From contig DASTYK010000051.1 in assembly GCA_035764935.1 (NCBI GenBank), positions 1-56,026 on the forward strand: a stretch of 56,026 nucleotides of DNA, in the 5' to 3' direction. Source of the DNA: Longimicrobiales bacterium (GTDB taxonomy: Bacteria; Gemmatimonadota; Gemmatimonadetes; Longimicrobiales; RSA9). Positions within the stretch are counted from its first letter, which is position 1. Every line of letters begins with the position of its first letter. The notes under the pieces are model-generated. The model was not told where the DNA came from, did not search any database, and saw only the letters and a list, made by a program, of their open reading frames with translations. Positions 1 to 8,985 of the stretch are shown one piece after another. The position numbers were made by a program, and so were the translations under genes.

Positions 1-287
1 GGCGTCGTGTAGCCGGGCAGTGTCATCTCGGTTCCGGGCACGGTCGCACCGTACGCGGACTTGCTCAGCACGAGGAAGTCGCCGACCAGCAGGGTGTCCT
101 CCATCGAGCCGGAGATCACCGTCCAGGTCTGGATGACGAAGGTGCGGATGACGAGGAAGAGCAGGAACCCGATGAACAGCGACTTGGTCCATTCCCAGGC
201 GGAGCGGCCGAGGGTGCGCTCCTGCTGCTGCGCCGTGGGGGGCCGGGACTGCTTTGTCTGCGACCGGTTGCGGTTCGAGGTGGCCAT
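1..287 (-). CDS. lepB: Signal peptidase I, N-terminal part (runs off the left edge)
   Basis: The reverse strand from the ATG at 287 encodes the first 95 residues of a type I signal peptidase, the membrane-bound serine/lysine protease that removes signal peptides from exported proteins. A charged, Gln-rich cytoplasmic head (about residues 1-35) is followed by one membrane segment (about 37-57) and then the conserved box containing SGSMEDTLLVGDF. The Ser of SGSM is the family's catalytic nucleophile. The usual Pro of the S-M-x-P-T-L motif is Asp here. The catalytic Lys and the rest of the enzyme lie outside the window. The gene diverges from hutU across about 175 bases in which I see no clear promoter. 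Family identity is secure; completeness cannot be judged. Confidence 0.85.
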   Translation of the reverse strand, partial: MATSNRNRSQTKQSRPPTAQQQERTLGRSAWEWTKSLFIGFLLFLVIRTFVIQTWTVISGSMEDTLLVGDFLVLSKSAYGATVPGTEMTLPGYTT

Positions 288-462
288 GGGTCCAGCGGTT
301 CGGGGGTACGGCCGGTCAGCGGCCGCCACTCTCAGAGATACGCTCCTGAACACCTGATGTTTCGCCTTTCATCCCGCCGTGGCAAGTGGCGCAGGGTATC
401 CGCTGGCATTCCGCGCCCCCTTGTGTCATGATCCGGACGGAACCAGTGCTCCCGGAATTCGC

Positions 463-2130
463 ATGTCGACGACCGAAGCCCCCGTAATTCGTGCACCCCG
501 TGGTTCGACGCTCCGCTGCCGCGGATGGCAGCAGGAGGCGGCGCTGCGGATGCTGATGAACAACCTGGACCCGGAGGTGGCGGAGCGGCCGCAGGACCTC
601 GTCGTGTATGGCGGTACGGGCAAGGCTGCGCGGGACTGGGCCAGCTTCGAGGCGATCGTCCGCACGCTGGAGACGCTGGGCGACGACGAGACACTGCTGG
701 TCCAGAGCGGCCGGCCGGTGGGCGTGTTCCGCACACACGCGCACGCGCCGCGGGTGCTGATCGCCAACGCCAACCTGGTCGGTGACTGGGCGACTTGGGA
801 GCAGTTCCGCGAGCTGGAGCGGGCCGGCCTGACGATGTACGGCCAGATGACGGCGGGCTCCTGGATCTACATCGGCACGCAGGGGATCCTGCAGGGGACG
901 TACGAGACGTTCGGCGCAGTGGCGCGTCAGCAGTTCGGCGGATCGCTGAAGGGCAGGTGGGTGCTGACCGGGGGGATGGGCGGCATGGGCGGTGCCCAGC
1001 CGCTGGCCGCGACCATGAACGAGGGGGCGGTCCTCTGCGTGGAGGTCGACCCGGCCCGCATCCAGCGCCGGATCCAGCAGCGCTACTGCGACCGGATGAC
1101 CCACGACCTCGACGAGGCGCTGGAGTGGGTGCGGGGCGCGGCATCCCGGGGCGAGGCACTGTCGGTCGGGCTGGTCGGCAACTGTGCCGAGGTACTGCCG
1201 GAGCTGGTGCGCCGGCGCGTGGTCCCGGATGTGCTCACGGACCAGACGTCCGCCCACGACGAGCTGAACGGGTATGTCCCCGCAGGACTCTCGCTCGAGG
1301 AGGCGGACGATCTCCGCACGCGCGATCCCGCGACATACGTGCATCGCTCGATGGAGTCGATGGCCGTGCACTGTCGCGCGATGGTCGAGCTGATGCGCCT
1401 GGGGGCCGTAACGTTCGACTACGGCAACAACCTGCGCGGCCAGGCGAAGCAGGCCGGCTACCAGGATGCGTTCGCGTTTCCGGGCTTCGTGCCTGCGTAT
1501 GTCCGGCCGCTGTTCTGCGAGGGGAAGGGGCCGTTCCGCTGGGCGGCGCTGTCAGGTGACCCGGCGGATATCCGTCGCACGGATGAGCTGGTGCTGGAGC
1601 TGTTCCCCGAGGACGAGCACCTGAAGCGCTGGATCCGGATGGCGCAGGAGCGCGTCGCGTTCCAGGGGCTGCCGGCGCGCATCTGCTGGCTGGGCCAGGG
1701 CGCGCGCGCGAAGTTCGGCGTCGCGCTGAACGACCTGGTGGCGAGCGGTGAACTGTCCGCGCCGATCGTGATCGGTCGCGACCATCTCGACACCGGTTCC
1801 GTCGCCTCGCCGTACCGCGAGACCGAGGCGATGAAGGACGGCAGCGATGCGATCGCCGACTGGGCGATTCTCAACGCCCTCCTGAACGTGGCGAGCGGGG
1901 CGAGCTGGGTGTCGTTCCACCATGGCGGCGGCGTCGGCATCGGCCGGTCGCTGCACGCGGGACAGGTGATCGTCGCGGACGGCACGGCGGACATGCGCGA
2001 GCGGCTCGAGCGTGTGCTGACGAACGATCCGGGCATCGGCGTGGCGCGCCATGCGGATGCGGGGTACGAGATTGCAATCGAGACCGCGCAGCGGCATGGA
2101 ATTCGTCTGCCGATGCGCGAGCAGGGCTGA
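463..2130 (+). CDS. hutU: Urocanate hydratase (urocanase)
   Basis: The 555-residue product matches the usual urocanase length. The enzyme adds water to urocanate to give imidazolone propionate, the second step of histidine degradation, in the cytoplasm with tightly bound NAD+. Visible hallmarks are [12 protein letters not shown] near residue 48, the Gly-rich NAD-binding [10 protein letters not shown] (170-179), [12 protein letters not shown] (260-271), [10 protein letters not shown] (351-360), the active-site Cys region ICWLG (Cys408) and HHGGGVGIG near the C-terminus. The frame is open from 379, but the ATG at 463 gives the standard N-terminus; its ribosome binding site is weak. A clpP-like gene follows after 26 bases and hutF lies further downstream. 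No hutH or hutI is in the window. Confidence 0.95.
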   Translation: MSTTEAPVIRAPRGSTLRCRGWQQEAALRMLMNNLDPEVAERPQDLVVYGGTGKAARDWASFEAIVRTLETLGDDETLLVQSGRPVGVFRTHAHAPRVLIANANLVGDWATWEQFRELERAGLTMYGQMTAGSWIYIGTQGILQGTYETFGAVARQQFGGSLKGRWVLTGGMGGMGGAQPLAATMNEGAVLCVEVDPARIQRRIQQRYCDRMTHDLDEALEWVRGAASRGEALSVGLVGNCAEVLPELVRRRVVPDVLTDQTSAHDELNGYVPAGLSLEEADDLRTRDPATYVHRSMESMAVHCRAMVELMRLGAVTFDYGNNLRGQAKQAGYQDAFAFPGFVPAYVRPLFCEGKGPFRWAALSGDPADIRRTDELVLELFPEDEHLKRWIRMAQERVAFQGLPARICWLGQGARAKFGVALNDLVASGELSAPIVIGRDHLDTGSVASPYRETEAMKDGSDAIADWAILNALLNVASGASWVSFHHGGGVGIGRSLHAGQVIVADGTADMRERLERVLTNDPGIGVARHADAGYEIAIETAQRHGIRLPMREQG

Positions 2131-2156
2131 TACAGCGAACAACATCCAGGAGTGAG

Positions 2157-2804
2157 ATGACCGAAGATCTACTGCGCCGTGCGGGCGCACGGCTGGACGA
2201 GAACGGCGACGAGGAGGCGGAGAAGCAGGAGTCGCCGGAGCGCGCCAACCCCGCAATGCTGACGGAAACCGTGCGCGACCGGCTGTTCAAGTCGCGCACG
2301 CTGATCATCAGTGGCGAGATCAACCAGAAGCTGGCCGCGCAGGTGATGGGTCAGCTCCTCGCGATGTCGGCGGAGTCGGAGGACCCGATCACGATCTTCG
2401 TGAACTCGCAGGGAGGCCACGTCGAGTCGGGTGACACGATCCACGACATGATCCGCTTCATCACTGCGCCGGTTCGCATGGTCGGCACCGGCTGGGTTGC
2501 GAGCGCTGGTGCCCTGATCTATGTCGCCGTGCCGAAGGAGCAGCGCTTTTCGCTGCCGAATACGCGTTACCTGCTGCATCAGCCGTGGGGCGGTGCGCGC
2601 GGCAGTGCCGCGGACATCGAGATCGAAGCGCGCGAGATCGTGAAGATGCGCGAGAGGCTGAACCGCGTATTCGCGGAGCAGACGGGGCAGCCGCTGGAGA
2701 AGATCGTGGACGACACGCGCCGCAACTTCTGGCTCTCGGCAGAAGCGGCAGTCGATTACGGCCTGGTCGGCACGATCATCCGCAGCCGTTCCGAGTTGAA
2801 GTAA
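2157..2804 (+). CDS. clpP: ClpP-family serine peptidase paralogue with Ser-His-Asn triad
   Basis: A 215-residue ClpP-fold peptidase, normally the proteolytic core of ATP-dependent Clp proteases. An acidic N-terminal extension of about 33 residues precedes the core. The nucleophile is Ser116 (VASAGA) and the catalytic His is His141 (LLHQPWGG), with the 25-residue spacing of E. coli ClpP. Counting the usual 49 residues on from the His lands on Asn190 (DTRRNFW) where active ClpP has Asp. Listeria ClpP1 is known to have the same Asp-to-Asn change. The substrate loop reads [10 protein letters not shown] instead of NSPGGSVTAG, and GWVASAGA replaces the usual GQAASMGA. A good AGGAG lies just before the ATG. 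No clpX or clpA is nearby. It follows hutU closely and ends at a strong terminator. It is probably a paralogue rather than the housekeeping ClpP. Confidence 0.85.
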   Translation: MTEDLLRRAGARLDENGDEEAEKQESPERANPAMLTETVRDRLFKSRTLIISGEINQKLAAQVMGQLLAMSAESEDPITIFVNSQGGHVESGDTIHDMIRFITAPVRMVGTGWVASAGALIYVAVPKEQRFSLPNTRYLLHQPWGGARGSAADIEIEAREIVKMRERLNRVFAEQTGQPLEKIVDDTRRNFWLSAEAAVDYGLVGTIIRSRSELK

Positions 2805-2810
2805 AGGGCG

Positions 2811-2843
2811 TGCGACGCTGCACCGGCGGATTGCAGCGTCGCA
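2811..2843 (+). terminator. Strong hairpin terminator between clpP-like gene and hutF
   Basis: A perfect 12-bp stem (2811-2822 pairing with 2832-2843, containing GCGACGCTGCA and TGCAGCGTCGC) with a 9-base loop lies seven bases after the clpP-like stop codon. It is followed by a pyrimidine-rich tract (ttcttcctctcccctcc) rather than a pure T run. It looks like an intrinsic terminator that separates hutU-clpP from hutF, or an attenuator. Confidence 0.7.
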
Positions 2844-2862
2844 TTCTTCCTCTCCCCTCCTG

Positions 2863-4242
2863 ATGTCGACGATTCTCGTTCCCGAGCTGCTCTGGCAGCA
2901 TGGCCGCTTCGTGCGTGACCGCGCCCTCGTGGTGGAGGGTGACCGCATAGCGGCGATCGTTCCGGCGGAGCGGGCCGGGCATGAGGCGCGCCGGCTGCCG
3001 CGACGGGCACTGATGCCGGGTTTCGTCAATGCGCACTCGCACGCGTTCCAGCGGCTGATCCGTGGTCGCACGCAATGGCGGCCCGCCAATGACCGAAGAG
3101 CGGACTTCTGGAGCTGGCGCGAGGAGATGTACCGCGCCGCACTGCTGCTCTCGCCCGAGCAGGTGGAGGCGGTCTCCGCGTTCTGTTTCCTGGAGATGCT
3201 CAAGGCCGGTTACACGTCCGTGGGCGAGTTCCACTACCTGCACAACGACAGGAGTGGGGCGCCGTACGACGATCCCGCCGAGCTCGCCCGGCGCATCCTG
3301 GCCGCCGCGCGCAGTGTCGGCATCCGCATCGCGCTGCTGCACGTGGCCTACGCGACGAGCGGCATCGGCCAGCCGCTGCGCCCCGAGCAGCGCCGCTTCG
3401 CCACGCCGACGCTGGACGGGTTCCTCCGTGTGGTGGACGCATTGCGCGAGTCGGCCGCAGGCGACCCGCTGGTCAGTGTCGGCGTTGCGCCGCACAGCAT
3501 CCGCGCGGTGCCGCGCGAGTGGCTGCCGGCCGTCCATGCGTATGCGGAGCAGTACGGCCTGCCGTTGCACATGCACGTCAGCGAGCAGCCCGCGGAAGTC
3601 GATGCCGCGCTCGCGGCGTTCGGCCTGCGCCCTGTGGAGCTGCTGGAACAGGACGGGCTGCTCGACGACCGTTTCACCGCGGTCCACGCGACGCACCTGG
3701 CGGCCCACGAGGTGAACCTGCTCGGCAACACCGCCGTAACGGTGTGCGCCTGCCCTACCACTGAACGGGATCTCGGCGACGGGTTCCTGCAGGCAGACAA
3801 CCTTCTGACCGCGGGCGCGCGCATTGCAATCGGAACGGACAGCCAGAGCATCATCGACCCGTTCGAGGAAGTGCGCCTGATCGAATACCACGAGCGGCTG
3901 CAGCGCCTGCGGCGGATCGTGCTGCTGCCGCCGGGCGCGGACGGCGCCGCGGACCCCGGCTCCCTGCTGCTCGACATCGGCACGCGCGCGGGTGCGAAGG
4001 CATTGCGCCTCGATGCGGGCCGGCTCGAAGCGGGCGCACTCGCGGATTTCATTGCCGTGGACCTGGACCATATCGCTCTCGCGGGCTGCGACGCGGATTC
4101 CCTCGCGGCGCACCTCACGCTGGGCGGGCGCGCAGAATGCGTGAGTGACGTGTGGACCGGCGGCATACAGCGGGTCGCCGATCGCAGCCATGCGGACGAA
4201 GAGCGGCTGCGCGCTGCATTCGGGGTCGCGGTGAGGTCGTGA
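2863..4242 (+). CDS. hutF: Formimidoylglutamate deiminase
   Basis: A 459-residue amidohydrolase-superfamily enzyme. HutF converts N-formimidoyl-L-glutamate to N-formyl-L-glutamate and ammonia, the fourth step in the five-step histidine pathway. Metal-binding signatures appear in order: NAHSHAFQR (HxH), HMHVSEQ (mid-protein His), HATHLAAHE and GTDSQS (Asp). GEFHYLHND near residue 120 is typical of HutF and separates it from related amidohydrolases such as chlorohydrolases. Length is normal. Translation starts at the ATG at 2863, 20 bases after the terminator hairpin, so it may have its own promoter, though I see no convincing boxes. Together with hutU it indicates the deiminase route rather than the direct HutG formiminohydrolase route. 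Confidence 0.9.
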   Translation: MSTILVPELLWQHGRFVRDRALVVEGDRIAAIVPAERAGHEARRLPRRALMPGFVNAHSHAFQRLIRGRTQWRPANDRRADFWSWREEMYRAALLLSPEQVEAVSAFCFLEMLKAGYTSVGEFHYLHNDRSGAPYDDPAELARRILAAARSVGIRIALLHVAYATSGIGQPLRPEQRRFATPTLDGFLRVVDALRESAAGDPLVSVGVAPHSIRAVPREWLPAVHAYAEQYGLPLHMHVSEQPAEVDAALAAFGLRPVELLEQDGLLDDRFTAVHATHLAAHEVNLLGNTAVTVCACPTTERDLGDGFLQADNLLTAGARIAIGTDSQSIIDPFEEVRLIEYHERLQRLRRIVLLPPGADGAADPGSLLLDIGTRAGAKALRLDAGRLEAGALADFIAVDLDHIALAGCDADSLAAHLTLGGRAECVSDVWTGGIQRVADRSHADEERLRAAFGVAVRS

Positions 4243-4285
4243 TGAGATGCGTTGCAGCCGCTCCCCACCGCCGGGTGGTCGACTG

Positions 4286-5422
4286 ATGGCGAGCATCCAG
4301 CTCGGCCGTATCGCCGGCTTCCGCTTCGGCGTCGACTACTCCTGGTTCATCATCTTCTTCCTGATCCTCTGGTCGTTCACGGCAGGCGTGTTCCCGGCCC
4401 AGGTGCCCGGCCTGGGTGATGGCGTATACATCGCGATGGGCGTGATCGGCACGCTGCTCTTCTTCGCCTCACTCGTGCTGCACGAGCTGGCGCATGCCGT
4501 GATCGCACGCAGGCGCGGCGTCGAAGTCGAGAGCATCACGCTGTTCCTGCTGGGCGGTGTCGCCCGTACGCGCGGCGAGGCGAGCACCCCGGGCGACGAG
4601 TTCCGGATCGCCGCGGTGGGCCCGCTGATGAGCCTGCTGATCGGAACGGTGCTGTTCGGCCTCGCGCTGGTTTCTCGCGGCGCCGGCTGGCACCCCGCCG
4701 TCGTCGTCGTGCTGCAGTACATCGCAGTGCTCAACTTCGTGCTGGCGGTGTTCAACCTGCTGCCGGGGTTCCCGCTCGACGGCGGCCGCGTTCTGCGCGC
4801 GGCGGTGTGGCACTTCACGGGTGATGCGACCAGGGCGACGCGCGTGGCGGCGATGTCCGGGCGTGCGATGGCGTGGATCCTGTTCGCGCTCGGCGCGTTC
4901 GAGATCTTCGGCGGTGCACTGCTGGGCGGTGTGTGGCTGATCCTGATCGGCTGGTTCATCCGCAATGCCGCGGACGCCGGCTACCAGCAGCACATGCTGC
5001 GCTCGACGCTGGGCAGTGTGCTCGCCCGCGACACCATGACACCGGCGCCACGCACGATCGAGTCGCACCTCACCCTGGAGCGGCTGGTGGGCGAGTACTT
5101 CATGCACACGCGTTACCTCTCGTTCCCGGTCGTTGACGGCGAGCGCCCGCTGGGCATCATCACCCTGAACCAGGTGAAGGCGGTGCCGCGTGACGACTGG
5201 CCGCACCGCACGGTTGCGGATACGATGACGAAACTCGACGAGGGCATCGTCGTGTCCGGAACGGACTCGCTGCTCACGGTGATGCAGCGGTTGCAGGCGT
5301 CGCCTGTCAGGCGGCTTCTCGTGGTCGAGCGCGACACGCTAGCCGGATACATCACCGCGCACGACGTCGCCGGCTGGATCGAGAAGAGCGGCATTCTCAA
5401 GGGGGAGCGGAAGCGTGGCTGA
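4286..5422 (+). CDS. Site-2 protease family (M50) membrane metalloprotease with CBS domains
   Basis: The 378-residue product is a multi-pass membrane metallopeptidase of the S2P/M50 family, which cleaves substrates within membranes, often releasing regulators. The zinc motif HELAH is at residues 66-70 and the third ligand lies in NLLPGFPLDGGR (Asp165). Several hydrophobic segments fill residues 15-235, and two CBS-like repeats (about 255-310 and 320-375) form the cytoplasmic tail, a common M50 architecture thought to sense nucleotides. The frame is open from 4247, but the ATG at 4286 gives MASIQLGRIAGFRFGVD, the normal start of this subgroup. The Nudix gene overlaps its 3' end by 8 bases, implying co-translation. 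Confidence 0.85.
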   Translation: MASIQLGRIAGFRFGVDYSWFIIFFLILWSFTAGVFPAQVPGLGDGVYIAMGVIGTLLFFASLVLHELAHAVIARRRGVEVESITLFLLGGVARTRGEASTPGDEFRIAAVGPLMSLLIGTVLFGLALVSRGAGWHPAVVVVLQYIAVLNFVLAVFNLLPGFPLDGGRVLRAAVWHFTGDATRATRVAAMSGRAMAWILFALGAFEIFGGALLGGVWLILIGWFIRNAADAGYQQHMLRSTLGSVLARDTMTPAPRTIESHLTLERLVGEYFMHTRYLSFPVVDGERPLGIITLNQVKAVPRDDWPHRTVADTMTKLDEGIVVSGTDSLLTVMQRLQASPVRRLLVVERDTLAGYITAHDVAGWIEKSGILKGERKRG

Positions 5423-6233
5423 CACGCGTGACGTGATACCGGAGGACCGGCTGCCGCCGGGGTTCGCCGAGCGGATCGACAACCCACCGGCCGAGCCGGC
5501 CGTACCCGCACCCTCGGCCACGGTGGTGCTCGCGCGCCCCGGTCACGGCGGGCCGGAAGTCCTGTTGCTCAAGCGGCTGCGCACGAGTGGCTTCGTGCCC
5601 GGCGCGTTCGTCTTTCCGGGCGGGCGCGTGGACGCCGCGGATTCCAGTGTCGACCTGATCGCGCGGACCGTCGGCATGACGGCCGAGCCCGAGCCTGCCT
5701 ACTGGATGGCAGCGGCGCGCGAGGCGTTCGAAGAGACCGGGCTCCTGCTCGGCGTGCGTACGGACGGGACGTCGTGTGCCCGGGGCGACGGAGGGCTCGA
5801 ACGCTGGCGCGAGAAGCTGCTCGCCGACCAGGCAACGCTGATAGACGTGCTGAGGACCGAGGATGTCAGGCTCGACTTCCGCCGCACTGCATACTGCGCG
5901 CACTGGATCACGCCGGTCGCCGAGCCACGGCGCTACGACACTCGCTTCTTTCTTGCGGAGGTCCCGCGCGAGTGCCTGGCGGTCATCGATGCACGCGAGA
6001 TGAGCGCGAGCGTCTGGCTGCGGCCTGCCGACGCACTCGAGCGGTTCCACCGCGGTGAGCTGCCCATGGTGTTTCCAACCGCCCGCACACTCCACGAGCT
6101 GTCACGCTTCACCACGATCGACGATGCGCTGGCTCACTACCGCTCTGCGACGATACGTGCGATCCAGCCACGCCTGGTTCGCCGCGATGGCGGGATCGGC
6201 ATGGAGCTGGACGACCTGGAGGAGGACGTATGA
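5415..6233 (+). CDS. Nudix hydrolase, NUDT19-like
   Basis: A 272-residue Nudix protein. The family hydrolyses nucleoside diphosphates linked to another moiety, CoA esters among them. The Nudix helix core [14 protein letters not shown] lies at about residues 98-111. The preceding GGRVD (about 70-74) is separated from it by about 25 residues instead of the compact Nudix box; this inserted layout is typical of the NUDT19/RP2-like subgroup, for which CoA diphosphatase activity has been reported. Substrate cannot be read from sequence. It starts at a GTG overlapping the upstream protease gene, and its stop overlaps the ATG of the MoxR gene (ATGA), so three unrelated functions sit in one tightly coupled run. 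Confidence 0.75.
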   Translation: MADTRDVIPEDRLPPGFAERIDNPPAEPAVPAPSATVVLARPGHGGPEVLLLKRLRTSGFVPGAFVFPGGRVDAADSSVDLIARTVGMTAEPEPAYWMAAAREAFEETGLLLGVRTDGTSCARGDGGLERWREKLLADQATLIDVLRTEDVRLDFRRTAYCAHWITPVAEPRRYDTRFFLAEVPRECLAVIDAREMSASVWLRPADALERFHRGELPMVFPTARTLHELSRFTTIDDALAHYRSATIRAIQPRLVRRDGGIGMELDDLEEDV

Positions 6234-7690
6234 AGTCGCGGCCCGCGACACTCGGTGAGCTGAAGGCGAGCGGCTACCGTTCGCGCACCGTGAAGGACGA
6301 GATGCGCACGAACCTGCTGCGCAAGCTGCGCAGCGGCGAAACGCTGTTCCCCGGCATCGTCGGGTACGAGGACACCGTCGTGCCGCACATCGTGAACGCG
6401 CTGCTCGCCCGGCAGAACTTCATCCTGCTCGGGCTGCGAGGGCAGGCGAAAAGCCGGATCATCCGCCAGCTGGTCAACCTGCTGGACGAGGAGATCCCGA
6501 TCATCGCCGGCAGCGAAGTGAACGACGACCCGCTCGAGCCGATCTCCAAGTTCGCCCGGCAGATGATCGAGGAGGACGGCGACAGTGCGCCGATCGCGTG
6601 GGTGGGGCGTGACGCCCGCTTCGTCGAAAAGCTGGCGACGCCCGACGTCACCATCGCGGACATCATCGGCGACGTCGATCCGATCAAGGCCGCGCGTGGC
6701 GGGCACCTGCTCTCCGACGAGCTGACCATCCACTACGGGCTGCTGCCGCGCGCCAACCGTGGCATCTTCGCCGTCAACGAGCTGCCCGACCTCGCCGGGC
6801 GCATCCAGGTCGGGCTCTTCAACATCATGCAGGAAGGCGACGTCCAGATCAAAGGCTACCCGGTCCGTCTTCCGCTCGACGTGCAGCTCGTGTTCACGGC
6901 GAACCCCGAGGACTACACCGCGCGCGGCAAGATCATCACGCCGCTCAAGGACCGCATCGGCGCCGAGATCATGACGCATTATCCGGAGAGCGTGGACGCC
7001 GGGATGCAGATCACGGCGCAGGAGGCGTGGCTCGAGCGGGGTGAGCTGCCCGTCGACGTACCGCAGATCGTCGCGGAGCTGATCGAGCGCGTCGCGTTCC
7101 TGGCGCGTGCGGACCGCCGCATCGACCAGCGCAGCGGCGTCAGCCAGCGCATGCCGATCAGTGTACTGGAATCGGCCGTCTCCAATGCGGAGCGGCGGGC
7201 GCTGATGGTCGACGAGGAGGTGATCGCGGCCAGGCCGAGCGACGTGTACGCCGCGCTGCCCGCGATCACCGGAAAGATGGAGCTGGAGTACGAGGGTGAG
7301 CTGGTCGGCGCCGACCGGATCGCCCGCGAGCTGATCTCGCGCGCATGTGCCGACATCCTCGAGGAGCGCGGCGGCCAGATGGTCGAAAACGATCTCGAGG
7401 ACGTCGTCGACTACTTCGATCGCGGTGGTGTGCTGCAGCTCGGTGACACGGCGGGCGCGTCTGCCTCGCTGGAGGGGTTCCGCACGGTGACGGGGCTGGT
7501 CGAAGCGGTCGAGAAGCTCGCGCTGGTGCAGCTGCCGGCGAGCGATGGCGCGACGGTGGCCGCGTGTGAGCTGATCTTGGAAGCACTGGTCGCGGAGCGC
7601 CGGCTGTCACGCAGTGAGACGGGCAGCTACTCGCGAGCGGCACGGCGACCGCCGCCGCAGCAGGGGCCGGCGGGGCCGATCGAGATCTGA
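6230..7690 (+). CDS. MoxR/magnesium-chelatase-type AAA+ ATPase
   Basis: A 486-residue AAA+ ATPase of the MoxR / magnesium chelatase I-subunit class. The P-loop is GLRGQAKS (68-75), with Walker B and sensor regions around FAVNELPDL and [12 protein letters not shown], and a C-terminal helical lid. MoxR ATPases usually work with VWA-domain proteins as remodelling chaperones or metal-insertion machines. A VWA protein lies 1.3 kb downstream on the same strand (8986-10269), beyond an opposite-strand mutY. No chlorophyll-synthesis gene is nearby, so a pigment role is not supported. The start codon overlaps the Nudix stop. It is not the gas vesicle ATPase GvpN: it is 38 kb from the gvp operon and has its own VWA partner. 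Confidence 0.8.
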   Translation: MKSRPATLGELKASGYRSRTVKDEMRTNLLRKLRSGETLFPGIVGYEDTVVPHIVNALLARQNFILLGLRGQAKSRIIRQLVNLLDEEIPIIAGSEVNDDPLEPISKFARQMIEEDGDSAPIAWVGRDARFVEKLATPDVTIADIIGDVDPIKAARGGHLLSDELTIHYGLLPRANRGIFAVNELPDLAGRIQVGLFNIMQEGDVQIKGYPVRLPLDVQLVFTANPEDYTARGKIITPLKDRIGAEIMTHYPESVDAGMQITAQEAWLERGELPVDVPQIVAELIERVAFLARADRRIDQRSGVSQRMPISVLESAVSNAERRALMVDEEVIAARPSDVYAALPAITGKMELEYEGELVGADRIARELISRACADILEERGGQMVENDLEDVVDYFDRGGVLQLGDTAGASASLEGFRTVTGLVEAVEKLALVQLPASDGATVAACELILEALVAERRLSRSETGSYSRAARRPPPQQGPAGPIEI

Positions 7691-7738
7691 ACGGAAGGGG
7701 CCCTGGGCCCGGGGCCTGGGCCGGGGCCCGGGGTGGAC

Positions 7739-7791
7739 GGCGGGAACGGCGGGAACGGCGGGACCGGCGGGAACGGCGGGAATGGCGGGAC
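7739..7791. repeat. 9-bp tandem repeat in the convergent mutY/MoxR intergenic region
   Basis: Nearly six copies of a 9-base unit (consensus CGGGAACGG) run from 7741 to 7791, two of them with one substitution. Just upstream (about 7697-7733) lies a run of overlapping GGGCCC and CCCGGG palindromes, and at 7796-7809 there is a perfect 14-base palindrome (GCGCCGTACGGCGC). The block lies between two convergent genes, so the palindromes may terminate transcription from both sides; the tandem repeat is probably a slippage-prone spacer. Confidence 0.8.
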
Positions 7792-7814
7792 GTCTGCGCC
7801 GTACGGCGCGTCCG

Positions 7815-8861
7815 CTATCCGAGCACTGCGTGCAGCAGCCGCTGCTGACCGCGCGGCAGCGTGAAATTCGCGCGCGCCTGCGGCTCGTACCATGCGCGCC
7901 GGGGAGTGGGTCGCAAGGCGAAGGTGCCGGCGACCTGGAACGCCTGGTACTCCTCGATGCGGTGTGAGAAGACGTGCCGGACGGTGGCCACCGGCTCGTC
8001 GCTGTGCAGTGTGACGTCGTTGCGCCGTGTCACCGTCCGCGCCACGCCGAGCGCGGCATCCTCGGGTGCGGTTCCGTTCTCCGCAGTTCGCGCAGGCAGC
8101 TCCCACATGCCGGCGAGCAGGCCGGTATCAGGTCGTCGTGTGAGCAGGATGCGGCCCTTCGGGTCGCGCAGCACGGCGACCCCGACACTGACCACCGGCA
8201 CATCCGGCTTCTTCTTCGGAGCGGGGCGTTGCTTCTGTGTCCCCTTCCGGTAAGCGGCGCAGTGCGCCGTCACCGGGCAGGTGGTGCATTCCGGCGAGCG
8301 CGGTGTGCAGACCGTGGCGCCGAGCTCCATCAGTGCCTGGTTGAATTCGCCCGGTCGATCCCGCGAAACGAGGGCGGCAGTTTCCGTGCGCAGTGCCCGA
8401 CCCTCCAGGTCACGATCCAGCAGCCGTGACATCACCCGTCGCACGTTGCCGTCGACGGCGGGCTCGGCGTGGCCGTATACGATGCTCGCGATCGCGCCGG
8501 CCGTGTAGTCGCCGATGCCGGGCAGCGTACGCAGACCTTCTGCGCTGTCCGGCATCTCACCCGCATGACGCTCACGCACCACCCGCGCTGCCGCGTGCAG
8601 GTTCCGAGCGCGGGAGTAGTAGCCGAGGCCTTCCCACATCTTGAGCACGTCATCGATGTCGGCGTCGGCGAGGTGTTCCAGCGTGGGGAAGCGGGCGAGC
8701 CAGCGCTGATAGTACGGGATCGCGGCTGCGACACGTGTCTGCTGGAGCATGATCTCGCTGACCCAGACACGGTACGGATCCCGTGTTTCGCGCCAGGGCA
8801 GGGAACGGCCGTGCTGGTCGAACCAGGCGAGGAGTGACTGCTGGAAGCGGTGCGTCTGCAT
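7815..8861 (-). CDS. mutY: A/G-specific adenine DNA glycosylase
   Basis: The 348-residue protein is MutY, which removes adenine mispaired with 8-oxoguanine and so prevents G:C to T:A changes. The helix-hairpin-helix domain carries the catalytic Glu in SEIMLQQTRV, LPGIGDYTAGAI, and the catalytic Asp in AVDGNVRRV. The iron-sulfur cluster Cys pattern C-x6-C-x2-C-x5-C is intact (CTPRSPECTTCPVTAHC). The C-terminal Nudix-like domain (about 225-348) recognises 8-oxoG. Length is normal. It is inserted in the opposite orientation between the MoxR ATPase and its probable VWA partner, and is divergent from the latter. Confidence 0.95.
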   Translation of the reverse strand: MQTHRFQQSLLAWFDQHGRSLPWRETRDPYRVWVSEIMLQQTRVAAAIPYYQRWLARFPTLEHLADADIDDVLKMWEGLGYYSRARNLHAAARVVRERHAGEMPDSAEGLRTLPGIGDYTAGAIASIVYGHAEPAVDGNVRRVMSRLLDRDLEGRALRTETAALVSRDRPGEFNQALMELGATVCTPRSPECTTCPVTAHCAAYRKGTQKQRPAPKKKPDVPVVSVGVAVLRDPKGRILLTRRPDTGLLAGMWELPARTAENGTAPEDAALGVARTVTRRNDVTLHSDEPVATVRHVFSHRIEEYQAFQVAGTFALRPTPRRAWYEPQARANFTLPRGQQRLLHAVLG

Positions 8862-8985
8862 GGTGGCGCGGATCGTAACGGGCCCGGCGGCGCAGGGGAA
8901 GCCAGCAGCCTTTCACTGCCCACCCGCCATGCCCCCGCGGATTTCTGCTATACTAGGAGATCGACCCTCCGGCGGAGGCCCGGTC

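Noticed and set aside
6230-7690. GvpN, since GvpN is also a MoxR-type AAA+ ATPase
   Set aside because: The gene is 38 kb from the gas vesicle operon, is coupled to a Nudix gene and has a VWA partner.
7739-7791. A CRISPR-like array
   Set aside because: The repeat unit is 9 bases with no spacers; it is a simple tandem repeat.
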